Positions 1 through 5,831 of a stretch of DNA of 8,130 nt are shown one piece after another. The position numbers were made by a program, and so were the translations under genes. Origin of the DNA: Sulfuriferula multivorans (GTDB taxonomy: Bacteria > Pseudomonadota > Gammaproteobacteria > Burkholderiales > Thiobacillaceae); the NCBI GenBank assembly GCA_010365175.1, contig JAAFGW010000124.1, positions 1 through 8,130 of the forward strand, read 5' to 3'. Under the pieces are notes generated by a model. That model ran no database searches. It had not been told where the DNA came from and saw nothing but the letters and a program-made list of their open reading frames with translations. Positions within the stretch are counted from its first letter, which is position 1; each line of letters begins with the position of its first letter.

Positions 1-576
1 ATCGACAAGGCCAAGGCCGAGTCGATGCCGAAGGACAACATTGAAAACGCGGTCAAGCGCGGCAGTGGTCAGCTCGACGGTGTGAACTACGAGGAAGCAC
101 GCTACGAAGGCTACGGCATCGGTGGTGTCGCAGTCATCGTCGACTGTCTCACCGATAACAAGGTGCGTACGGTTGCCGACGTGCGCCACGCCTTCGTCAA
201 GCATGGCGGAAACATGGGCACCGACGGCTGCGTGGCATTCCAGTTCAAGCACTGCGGCCAGATTGTGCTGGAGCCGGGCGCCGATGAGGAAGTGGTGATG
301 GAAGCAGCGCTGGACGCCGGCGCCGACGACATCATCCCCAACGAGGACGGTTCGATCGAAGTGCTGACCTCGCCCGATCCCAGCCTCTTTGAAGCGGTGA
401 AAGAAGCGCTGGAAAAAGCCGGATTCAAGCCGGCGGTCGCCGAGATCACCATGCGACCCGAAGTCGAAACTGAACTCACGGGTGACGACGCGGTGAAAAT
501 GCAAAAGATCCTTGATGCGCTGGACGTGCTCGACGACGTGCAGGATGTCTATACCAATGCAGTGATGCCGGAGTAA
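1..576 (+). CDS. yebC: YebC/TACO1-family regulatory/translation factor (5' partial)
   Basis: The frame is open from base 1 (ATC GAC AAG GCC...) to TAA at 574-576, so the true start lies upstream; an internal ATG at 25 is not the start. The visible 191 residues begin IDKAKAESMPKDNIENAVKRG, which matches the conserved linker of YebC proteins. From the usual length of about 240 residues, roughly 50 N-terminal residues are missing. Other family hallmarks are visible: YEGYGIGGVAVIVDCLTDN, VRHAFVKHGGNMGTDG, VAFQFKHCGQ, and the C-terminal GDDAVKMQKILDALDVLDDVQDVYTNA. Family members were long described as DNA-binding regulators; later work on YebC proteins and the mitochondrial homologue TACO1 points to helping ribosomes through difficult, proline-rich stretches. 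Which role applies here cannot be read from sequence. It lies 8 bases upstream of ruvC, the common proteobacterial yebC-ruvC pairing, so the two are probably co-transcribed. Confidence 0.97.
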   Translation: MDKAKAESMPKDNIENAVKRGSGQLDGVNYEEARYEGYGIGGVAVIVDCLTDNKVRTVADVRHAFVKHGGNMGTDGCVAFQFKHCGQIVLEPGADEEVVMEAALDAGADDIIPNEDGSIEVLTSPDPSLFEAVKEALEKAGFKPAVAEITMRPEVETELTGDDAVKMQKILDALDVLDDVQDVYTNAVMPE

Positions 577-584
577 ATCGCCCC

Positions 585-1100
585 GTGCGAATTCTCGGCA
601 TCGATCCTGGTTTGCGCTTCACTGGATTTGGCGTGATTGAGCAGAGCGGCCAGAAACTGACTTATATTTCGAGCGGCGTCATCAAAAGCGGTGAAGGCAG
701 CTTGCCGCACCGGCTGGGCGTGTTGTTTGCGGGGATGAACGAAGTCATCGCTACCTATCAGCCCGATACCTGCTCGGTGGAAATTGTCTTCGTCAACGTC
801 AACCCGCAATCGACCTTGTTGCTGGGTCAGGCACGTGGTGCCGTGATTTGTGCGGCGGTGTCGAATGAGCTGCTGGTTGCCGAGTACACTGCACTGCAAA
901 TCAAACAGGCCGTAGTCGGTCAGGGCAAGGCCGCCAAGGAACAGGTGCAGGAAATGGTCAAACGCTTGTTGAGCCTGCCTGTCGCGCCCACTGCCGATGC
1001 CGCCGACGCGCTCGCCTGCGCCATTACCCATGCTCATGGCAGCCGGCTGGGCGCCTATTCCACTGCGGGTTATCGCGTCAAAGGCGGACGGTTGGTGTAA
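585..1100 (+). CDS. ruvC: Crossover junction endodeoxyribonuclease RuvC
   Basis: RuvC is the dimeric, metal-dependent resolvase that nicks Holliday junctions symmetrically after RuvAB branch migration. The 171-residue length is normal for the family. The four catalytic acids of the E. coli enzyme are at the same numbers here: D7 (in GIDPG), E66, D138 and D141 (in ADAADA). F69 and the basic residues K107 and K118, important in E. coli RuvC, are also present. The motif LLLGQARGA (78-86) is typical. The start is GTG at 585: it places D7 correctly, and a GGAG at 570-573, inside the end of yebC, can serve as ribosome-binding site. No ATG lies nearby in frame. The stop is TAA at 1098-1100, followed by a 39-base gap to ruvA that carries a mini-ORF. 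Nothing in the protein looks damaged. Confidence 0.98.
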   Translation: MRILGIDPGLRFTGFGVIEQSGQKLTYISSGVIKSGEGSLPHRLGVLFAGMNEVIATYQPDTCSVEIVFVNVNPQSTLLLGQARGAVICAAVSNELLVAEYTALQIKQAVVGQGKAAKEQVQEMVKRLLSLPVAPTADAADALACAITHAHGSRLGAYSTAGYRVKGGRLV

Positions 1101-1103
1101 ACC

Positions 1104-1110
1104 AGGAAGG
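1104..1110 (+). promoter_or_regulatory. Strong Shine-Dalgarno for the mini-ORF before ruvA
   Basis: AGGAAGG lies just after the ruvC stop. Its AGGA core ends 6 bases before the ATG at 1114, which is good spacing for that start. It is 30 bases from the ruvA ATG, too far to serve ruvA. This is the main sequence evidence that the nine-codon mini-ORF is translated. Confidence 0.6.
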
Positions 1111-1113
1111 CGA

Positions 1114-1143
1114 ATGTTGAAAACCCATAAGGACGCTCCATGA
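1114..1143 (+). CDS. Putative nine-codon leader ORF (MLKTHKDAP) overlapping the ruvA start
   Basis: ATG at 1114 opens a frame of nine codons, MLKTHKDAP, ending at TGA 1141-1143. The stop overlaps the ruvA start codon as ATGA (ruvA ATG at 1140-1142). A strong AGGAAGG ribosome-binding site sits correctly upstream. ATGA overlap is the classic geometry for termination-reinitiation coupling, so translating this peptide could feed ribosomes onto ruvA. The penultimate codon pair is Ala-Pro before UGA; a C-terminal proline is known to slow termination in E. coli, and TnaC stalls at a Pro-UGA. Stalling here is inference only. An equal-length mini-ORF with the same Ala-Pro-UGA ending and the same ATGA overlap precedes ruvB at 3231-3260. 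It matches no peptide I recognise and could be fortuitous. Confidence 0.45.
   Translation: MLKTHKDAP
1129..1133 (+). promoter_or_regulatory. Shine-Dalgarno for ruvA
   Basis: AAGGA lies 6 bases before the ruvA ATG at 1140 and supports that start. It is inside the mini-ORF of 1114-1143, so ribosomes translating the mini-ORF would pass over it. RuvA may therefore start both independently and by coupling. Confidence 0.65.
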
Positions 1144-1715
1144 TAGGCAGGATAATCGGCATTCTCGCCGCCAAACAACCCCCGCAGGTGCTGGTGGATG
1201 TGAATGGCATCGGCTATGAAATCGACGTGCCGATGAGCACTTTCTACAACCTTCCGGTACTGGGAGAAAAAATCAGCCTGCTGACACATCAGGCGATACG
1301 CGAAGATGCACATTTATTGTACGGCTTTGGTAGCGAGATCGAGCGCGCAGCGTTTCGGGAATTGCTGAAAGTCTCGGGCATTGGCGCCAAGACTGCCTTG
1401 TCCGTTTTGTCCGGTTTGTCCGTGAATGACCTGTCGGTTGCGATTGCCGGGCAGGATATCGGCCGCATCGTCAAAGTCCCCGGCATTGGCAAGAAAACGG
1501 CCGAGCGACTTTTGCTCGAGTTGAAGGGCAAGCCAGTGTTTGCCGGCGCAATCGCCAGTGCAGCACCAGCAGGCGTGGCGGATGATGTGCGTCAGGCACT
1601 CCTTGCGCTGGGTTACAACGACCGTGAGTCATCCGAAGCGTTACGACAACTGCCCCCCGATTTGTCAGTGGGCGAGGCAATCCGCCAAGCGCTTCGGGGT
1701 TTGTCCCGCGCGTAA
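1140..1715 (+). CDS. ruvA: Holliday junction DNA helicase subunit RuvA
   Basis: RuvA tetramers bind the four-way junction, hold it open and dock two RuvB rings. The 191 residues show the usual three domains. An OB-fold spans about 1-63 (MIGRIIGILAAK...YGFG) and includes an acidic pin E55-D56 at the same numbers as in E. coli. A tandem helix-hairpin-helix domain has motifs LLKVSGIGAKTA (75-86) and IVKVPGIGKKTA (110-121). After a flexible Ala-rich linker (about 133-145) comes the C-terminal RuvB-binding domain (about 146-191, DDVRQALLALGYNDRESSEAL). The ATG start gives the canonical MIGRI- N-terminus and has AAGGA 6 bases upstream. Only 3 bases separate its TAA from the next gene, a diguanylate cyclase, instead of ruvB. 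All functional residues I can judge are intact. Confidence 0.98.
   Translation: MIGRIIGILAAKQPPQVLVDVNGIGYEIDVPMSTFYNLPVLGEKISLLTHQAIREDAHLLYGFGSEIERAAFRELLKVSGIGAKTALSVLSGLSVNDLSVAIAGQDIGRIVKVPGIGKKTAERLLLELKGKPVFAGAIASAAPAGVADDVRQALLALGYNDRESSEALRQLPPDLSVGEAIRQALRGLSRA
1398..1424 (+). repeat. In-frame 9-base triplication inside ruvA (TTGTCCGNN x3)
   Basis: TTGTCCG occurs at 1398, 1407 and 1416, an exact 9-base period, so the three copies read as codons LSV-LSG-LSV (RuvA residues 87-95, between the helix-hairpin-helix motifs). The amino acids fit the family, so this is most likely constrained protein sequence with uniform codon choice. Loss or gain of a unit would stay in frame. Confidence 0.7.
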
Positions 1716-1718
1716 TCA

Positions 1719-3221
1719 ATGAACGATCAAGGGAATACGGCCAACCCCCGTCTGATATCACTTCGCTGGCGCTTTCTATGGGTCCTGGTCGGGGTGATTG
1801 GTCTGTTTTCGGCAGGCATGATGTTGAGTGTGCTGTTCAGTTTGCACTCCAGCGAAGTCGCCGACGAACGTTTACTCGATGTAGAGGCCACGCAAACACA
1901 GTCCAGCTTGATGCGGCGCTGGGATTATTACCGGGACCTCATTGACAGTCAGTCGCGCGATCCGCAATTGATCAATCTCATGACGCGGGGTTCAAGCGTA
2001 GCGTTGCAGGAATGGGTCGCGTCACGTCGTGCACTGCTGCCACACACGGTGGGTTTGGCTCTGCTGAGTGCACAGGGTGAATTGTATGGTGATGCTGTCG
2101 AACTGGGAGTCGGGTCAAACTGTTTGAGTTATTTGCGACAGGTTGAACCTGCTGTACTGGCGCCCGTACATCGCAATACGCCCGGCCGCGAACATGTCGA
2201 CCAGGTTGCTTTGGTTCGCAATGCCGATGGCGTGATTCTGGGCAAGATATTTCTGGGGGTGAGGCTAACGCAGCTGCAACGGGTTATCGATGACTCGACT
2301 CAGCCCGGCCATGCCATAACGCTTTTTGATTCAGCCGGATTGCCCATCGTAAGCAGTGGTCGTTTGCACGGCAAGGTGGTTGAAACCAACATGCCGTTAA
2401 CTGCCATGGGTTGGAGTTTGAAGGTGGAAGCCCCTGTACAGCGTCTCAGTCCTGGCGGCTGGCTGCAAATCCTGGCGGGGGTCATGACCCTGGTAAGTGT
2501 TCTGGTCTTCCTGGTTGTGGTGGTGTTGAAAATGCGGGGTCCTGTTCTGCAGGACATTAATCTTGCGTTAGAGGCACTGGGATGCCTGACGCGGAATGAG
2601 GCTGCGCCCCCTATCAAGACGCGTTACATTGAGTTTGCACCGGTGACTGAGAATATCAACCGGATCGCGCAGCAGTTGCATGATCAGCGCGAACAGTTGG
2701 CCACACTCAGTCTGACTGATTCGCTTACGGACTTGCCCAACCGGCGAGCGTTCGAAATCCAGTTCCCGCATATGCTCGGCCTGGCAGATCGTGGCCACGC
2801 CATTGCCCTGGTATTGCTCGATGTCGACCACTTCAAGTCGATCAATGACAAACTCGGTCATGCTGCGGGGGATCAGGCCTTGGTAGCGCTGGCAAAAACG
2901 CTCAAGGCGCTCACGCGCAGTTCTGACATGACCTCCCGGCTGGCTGGTGACGAGTTTACGGTGCTGCTGTCCGGACTGGACAATCCCGGCGTCGAGGTGT
3001 GGTACCAGCGTTTGGCCGATCATTTCAGAGGTGAGCTGCGCGCAACGGGTTTGCAAGTAGATAACACCATCAGCGCAGGCCAGACCTGGTTGCAGAGCAT
3101 GGCGGGCGATAGCATCGGCAAGGCGCTCGCCCGCGCAGATTACGCGCTCTATCAGGCCAAGGCGCGTGGCCGTGGCCAACTGGTGCTGGATGAAGCCGTT
3201 CGCGACAACAGTGAAGGGTAG
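1719..3221 (+). CDS. Membrane-bound diguanylate cyclase with periplasmic sensor region
   Basis: It should make cyclic di-GMP from two GTP. The 500 residues comprise a short cytoplasmic N-terminus, a membrane helix at about 18-42, a periplasmic region at about 43-247, a second helix at about 248-271, a linker resembling HAMP or coiled coil (about 272-330), and a GGDEF domain (about 331-490). The GGDEF domain has DSLTDLPNRR (334-343), LLDVDHFKSIND (366-377) and GHAAGDQAL (380-388). The signature loop is AGDEF (409-413), a variant common among active enzymes. An inhibitory-site RxxD (RSSD, 400-403) sits five residues before it, so product feedback is expected. The periplasmic part (RRALLPHTVGLALLSAQGELYGDAVELGVGSNCLSYLR) looks like a PDC/Cache-type ligand sensor; the ligand is unknown. 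Start ATG 1719 follows the ruvA stop by 3 bases with no clear ribosome-binding site, so translation is probably coupled to ruvA. No EAL domain is present. Confidence 0.93.
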   Translation: MNDQGNTANPRLISLRWRFLWVLVGVIGLFSAGMMLSVLFSLHSSEVADERLLDVEATQTQSSLMRRWDYYRDLIDSQSRDPQLINLMTRGSSVALQEWVASRRALLPHTVGLALLSAQGELYGDAVELGVGSNCLSYLRQVEPAVLAPVHRNTPGREHVDQVALVRNADGVILGKIFLGVRLTQLQRVIDDSTQPGHAITLFDSAGLPIVSSGRLHGKVVETNMPLTAMGWSLKVEAPVQRLSPGGWLQILAGVMTLVSVLVFLVVVVLKMRGPVLQDINLALEALGCLTRNEAAPPIKTRYIEFAPVTENINRIAQQLHDQREQLATLSLTDSLTDLPNRRAFEIQFPHMLGLADRGHAIALVLLDVDHFKSINDKLGHAAGDQALVALAKTLKALTRSSDMTSRLAGDEFTVLLSGLDNPGVEVWYQRLADHFRGELRATGLQVDNTISAGQTWLQSMAGDSIGKALARADYALYQAKARGRGQLVLDEAVRDNSEG

Positions 3222-3230
3222 AATCCGCGC

Positions 3231-3260
3231 ATGTTTGAAAACTCCTCGCCCGCTCCATGA
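3231..3260 (+). CDS. Putative nine-codon leader ORF (MFENSSPAP) overlapping the ruvB start
   Basis: ATG at 3231 opens nine codons, MFENSSPAP, closing at TGA 3258-3260. The stop overlaps the ruvB ATG (3257-3259) as ATGA. A purine run GAAGGG at 3213-3218 lies 12 bases upstream, somewhat distant for a ribosome-binding site. The 14 bases before ruvB are pyrimidine-rich (TCCTCGCCCGCTCC) with no Shine-Dalgarno, so ruvB initiation plausibly relies on ribosomes finishing this mini-ORF. It has the same length, position and Ala-Pro-UGA ending as the mini-ORF before ruvA. It shares the reading frame of the diguanylate cyclase that stops at 3221, so an alternative view is a fragment of a formerly longer cyclase C-terminus. 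Confidence 0.42.
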   Translation: MFENSSPAP

Positions 3261-4288
3261 TTGAAACCGACCGTCTGATTGCTCCCGCCCCCGTTAGCCC
3301 GCAGGAAGAGCAGGTCGAGCGCGCGCTACGACCACGTACATTGGCTGAATACGTTGGTCAGGCCAAAGCGCGCGAGCAACTCGAAATCTTCATCCACGCT
3401 GCCCGGAATCGAAGTGAAGCACTCGACCACGTCTTGCTGTTTGGCCCGCCAGGCCTTGGGAAAACCACGCTGGCGCACATCATCGCGCGCGAGATGGGCG
3501 TCAACCTGCGGCAGACATCGGGTCCGGTGCTGGAGCGTGCGGGCGATCTCGCCGCGCTTCTGACTAATCTGGAGCCGAACGATGTACTGTTCATCGACGA
3601 GATTCATCGTCTGAGTCCGGTGGTGGAAGAAGTGCTGTATCCCGCACTGGAAGATTTTCAGATCGACATCATGATCGGCGAAGGACCGGCGGCGCGCTCA
3701 GTCAAACTTGACCTGCCGCCGTTTACCCTGATTGGTGCGACCACGCGCGCAGGTATGCTCACCAACCCGCTACGCGACCGCTTCGGTATTGTCGCGCGGC
3801 TGGAGTTTTACTCGGCAGAGGAGCTGGGTTTTATCGTCCACCGTTCGGCAGGTTTGTTGCAGATGAATCTGGAAGAAGCCGGCGCGCTGGAAATTGCCCG
3901 GCGTTCGCGCGGCACCCCACGCATTGCCAATCGCCTGTTGCGGCGGGTGCGCGATTACGCTGAAGTAAAAGCGGAGGGTCACGCCACCGGCGCAGTGGCG
4001 GATGCGGCATTGATCATGCTCGATGTCGACCGTGCCGGCCTCGATGTGATGGATAGAAAACTGCTGTCGGCCATTATCGAAAAATTCATGGGCGGCCCGG
4101 TTGGACTGGACAACCTCGCTGCAGCGATTGGTGAAGAGCGCGACACCATCGAGGACGTGCTCGAACCTTATTTGATACAGCAGGGTTATTTGCAGCGGAC
4201 ACCGCGCGGCCGTATTGCTACACCGCTGACCTATCGCCACCTTGGCCTGGTTGCGCCGTCTGGTGATCCCGGCGCGGACTTGTTTTGA
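3257..4288 (+). CDS. ruvB: Holliday junction branch migration ATPase RuvB
   Basis: RuvB hexamers pump DNA through the RuvA-bound junction using ATP. The 343-residue length is normal. AAA+ motifs are complete: Walker A GPPGLGKTT (63-71), Walker B LFIDEIH (111-117), sensor 1 GATTRAG (160-166), the PLRDRFG segment with the arginine finger region (171-177), and sensor 2 GTPRIANRLLRR (219-230). The C-terminal winged helix is visible (KLLSAIIEKFMGGPVGLDNLAAAIGEE, then YLQRTPRGRIAT at 311-322). ATG 3257 is the only usable start, because an in-frame TGA lies at 3236-3238 with no other start between. It lacks a Shine-Dalgarno and overlaps the end of the mini-ORF at 3231-3260. It is separated from ruvA by the diguanylate cyclase gene. 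Its TGA overlaps the TTG start of ybgC by 4 bases. Confidence 0.98.
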   Translation: MIETDRLIAPAPVSPQEEQVERALRPRTLAEYVGQAKAREQLEIFIHAARNRSEALDHVLLFGPPGLGKTTLAHIIAREMGVNLRQTSGPVLERAGDLAALLTNLEPNDVLFIDEIHRLSPVVEEVLYPALEDFQIDIMIGEGPAARSVKLDLPPFTLIGATTRAGMLTNPLRDRFGIVARLEFYSAEELGFIVHRSAGLLQMNLEEAGALEIARRSRGTPRIANRLLRRVRDYAEVKAEGHATGAVADAALIMLDVDRAGLDVMDRKLLSAIIEKFMGGPVGLDNLAAAIGEERDTIEDVLEPYLIQQGYLQRTPRGRIATPLTYRHLGLVAPSGDPGADLF

Positions 4289-4728
4289 GTGCCGAGTTCG
4301 ATTCGAGCGCCGAGTTCGATTTAAATGCATCGTTTCACTGGCCCGTCCGCGTCTACTGGGAAGACACCGATGCCGGCGGCGTGGTGTATTACGCCAACTA
4401 TCTGAAATTCATGGAACGTGCGCGTTCTGAATGGCTGCGAGCCCTCGGCTTCGAGCAGGATGAACTTCGGCGCAGCGCGGGAGTCATGTTCGTGGTGCGG
4501 AAGGTGGAGGTGGATTATCTGTCGCCCGCCCGATTTAACGATGAGATTGATGTTGACGTCAGCGTGCATGAAGTCGGCCGTGCCAGTCTCAGTGTGAAAC
4601 AGACGCTCACACGAGGCTCCACCCGGTTGGTTTCGGCGAAGGTCAGGCTGGCATGTGTCGATGCGCTGCACTTCAAACCCGTTAAAATACCCTCGCTCAT
4701 TCTTCAAGCACTGGCCCAAGAAACGTGA
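4285..4728 (+). CDS. ybgC: Tol-Pal-associated acyl-CoA thioesterase YbgC
   Basis: YbgC is a hotdog-fold thioesterase that hydrolyses acyl-CoA in the cytoplasm and is habitually encoded at the head of tol-pal clusters. The family signature is clear: WPVRVYWEDTDAGGVVYYANYLKFMERARSEWL (residues 19-51), with the catalytic-type Asp at D29. Length is 147 residues, slightly longer than most. The start is TTG at 4285, overlapping the ruvB stop as TTGA; no ATG, GTG or other TTG occurs in frame before the conserved domain, and an in-frame TGA at 4264-4266 closes the frame upstream. The extra N-terminal residues come from an 18-base tandem duplication (AEFDSS AEFD). Relative to E. coli YbgC as I recall it (Y14, D18, H25), the matching positions here are W25, D29 and Y36. 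The stop overlaps the tolQ GTG by 4 bases. Confidence 0.93.
   Translation: MSAEFDSSAEFDLNASFHWPVRVYWEDTDAGGVVYYANYLKFMERARSEWLRALGFEQDELRRSAGVMFVVRKVEVDYLSPARFNDEIDVDVSVHEVGRASLSVKQTLTRGSTRLVSAKVRLACVDALHFKPVKIPSLILQALAQET
4287..4321 (+). repeat. 18-base tandem duplication at the ruvB/ybgC junction
   Basis: GAG(T/C)GCCGAGTTCGATT occurs at 4287-4303 and 4305-4321, with a period of 18 bases and one mismatch. It encodes the repeated AEFD of the YbgC N-terminus. A single-copy ancestor would read MSAEFDLN before the conserved domain, matching the shorter leader usual in the family. The first copy touches the ruvB stop codon without disturbing it. Confidence 0.85.
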
Positions 4729-5417
4729 ACCCTGAACTCGGTCAAGACCTCTCGCTGCTCCACCTCATCATCAACGCCTCGTTGCCGGTGCAATTCGTGA
4801 TGGCGATATTGCTGTTCGCATCAATGATGTCGTGGTGGTACATCTTCATCAAGATGTTTGCGTTAAAGCGCGCCCTCACTGTAACCGACAGCTTTGAAAA
4901 GGAATTCTGGGGCGGCGGCGACATCAATGTCATGTATAAACGGGTGGCTGCCGAACGCGAAAATGCGGGCGAAATGGAACGCATTTTTGAAGCGGGGTTT
5001 CGTGAGTTCATGAAGCTGCGGCAGCAGACCGGGCTGTCGCTTAACGTCATTATCGACGGCACTCGCCGTGCGATGCGTGCCACCTATCAGCGCGAACTGG
5101 ATGGTCTGGAATCACACCTGGCTTTTCTCGCTACGGTGGGTTCGGTATCACCTTACGTGGGTTTGTTTGGCACGGTATGGGGCATCATGATCGCCTTCAT
5201 GGGCTTGTCGAGCATGGCGCAAGCCACGCTCGCCCAGGTTGCGCCCGGTATCGCAGAGGCCCTGATCGCCACCGCCATGGGTCTGTTTGCTGCAATCCCT
5301 GCCGTGGTCGGATACAACCGCTATACGCACGACATTGATCGCCTGTCGAACCGCATGGAAAGCTTCATCGAAGAGTTTTCCAATATTCTGCAACGGCAAA
5401 CGATCAAGGCTGGTTAG
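4725..5417 (+). CDS. tolQ: Tol-Pal system proton-channel subunit TolQ
   Basis: TolQ is the MotA/ExbB-like inner-membrane protein that, with TolR, turns proton flow into movement of TolA. The 230 residues fit the family. Three membrane helices are visible: about 18-43 (LPVQFVMAILLFASMMSWWYIF), about 133-158 (FLATVGSVSPYVGLFGTVWGIMIAFMG) and about 168-195 (LAQVAPGIAEALIATAMGLFAAIPAVVGY). A large cytoplasmic loop lies between helices 1 and 2. The conserved pore threonines correspond to T150 in GLFGTVWGI and T183 in ALIATAMGL. The start is GTG at 4725, overlapping the ybgC stop as GTGA, so translation is probably coupled; only a weak AAGAA lies just upstream. tolR follows after 3 bases. Confidence 0.97.
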   Translation: MNPELGQDLSLLHLIINASLPVQFVMAILLFASMMSWWYIFIKMFALKRALTVTDSFEKEFWGGGDINVMYKRVAAERENAGEMERIFEAGFREFMKLRQQTGLSLNVIIDGTRRAMRATYQRELDGLESHLAFLATVGSVSPYVGLFGTVWGIMIAFMGLSSMAQATLAQVAPGIAEALIATAMGLFAAIPAVVGYNRYTHDIDRLSNRMESFIEEFSNILQRQTIKAG

Positions 5418-5420
5418 GCG

Positions 5421-5831
5421 GTGGCACGGAATCGCAAACTGGTTGCTCAGATCAACGTCGTGCCGATGATCGACGTGATGCTGGTGCTGCTCGTTATTTT
5501 CATGGTGACGGCACCCTTCATCAATCCGGGGCAGGTCGAACTGCCGAGTGTTGGCAAGACGTCACAAACCCCGTCACAGCCGCTTGAGGTCATCATAAAA
5601 GAGTCGGGCGAATATATCTTGCGCGACCGGGCTGCAGGCAACGCCGAGCAGGTTGTGAAGAAATCGGATTTGGCGGATGAAATTGCGGCTTTGCATCGCG
5701 CTACGCCAGACCAGCCCGTGGTGATTGCCGCTGACAAGAATGTTCGCTATGAAGAAGTGATGCACACAATGACATTGCTGCAACGGGCCCAGATCACCCG
5801 CATCGGATTGCTTGCCCGCCCGGCACCATGA
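5421..5831 (+). CDS. tolR: Tol-Pal system protein TolR
   Basis: TolR is the ExbD-like partner of TolQ, anchored by one helix with a periplasmic domain. At 136 residues it is of usual length. After a short basic N-terminus (MARNRK) comes INVVPMIDVMLVLLVIFMVTAPF (11-33), the single membrane helix. It carries D18, the conserved proton-carrying aspartate (equivalent to D23 in E. coli). The periplasmic domain shows VELPS, PLEVIIKESGEYIL and VVIAADKNVRYEEVMHTMTLLQRAQITRIGL. The start is GTG at 5421; an AAGG at 5405-5408 is somewhat distant, and the 3-base gap from tolQ suggests coupling. The stop TGA overlaps the ATG of tolA as ATGA. Confidence 0.97.
   Translation: MARNRKLVAQINVVPMIDVMLVLLVIFMVTAPFINPGQVELPSVGKTSQTPSQPLEVIIKESGEYILRDRAAGNAEQVVKKSDLADEIAALHRATPDQPVVIAADKNVRYEEVMHTMTLLQRAQITRIGLLARPAP

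Noticed and set aside
549..1313. Long open frame (254 codons) on the minus strand across ruvC and the start of ruvA
   Set aside because: It is antisense to two genes with intact catalytic motifs, its translation resembles no family I know, and such shadows are common in GC-rich coding DNA.
2568..3179. 203-codon minus-strand frame opposite the GGDEF region
   Set aside because: It is antisense to a domain with complete cyclase motifs, and nothing in its translation is recognisable.
4289..4324. Short GTG frame (VPSSIRAPSSI) after the ruvB stop, as a third mini-ORF
   Set aside because: It is generated by the 18-base duplication, lies within ybgC, has no coupling overlap with a following start and shares nothing with the ruvA and ruvB leaders.
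3770..4330. 186-codon minus-strand frame opposite the ruvB C-terminus
   Set aside because: It is the shadow of a fully conserved RuvB winged-helix region.
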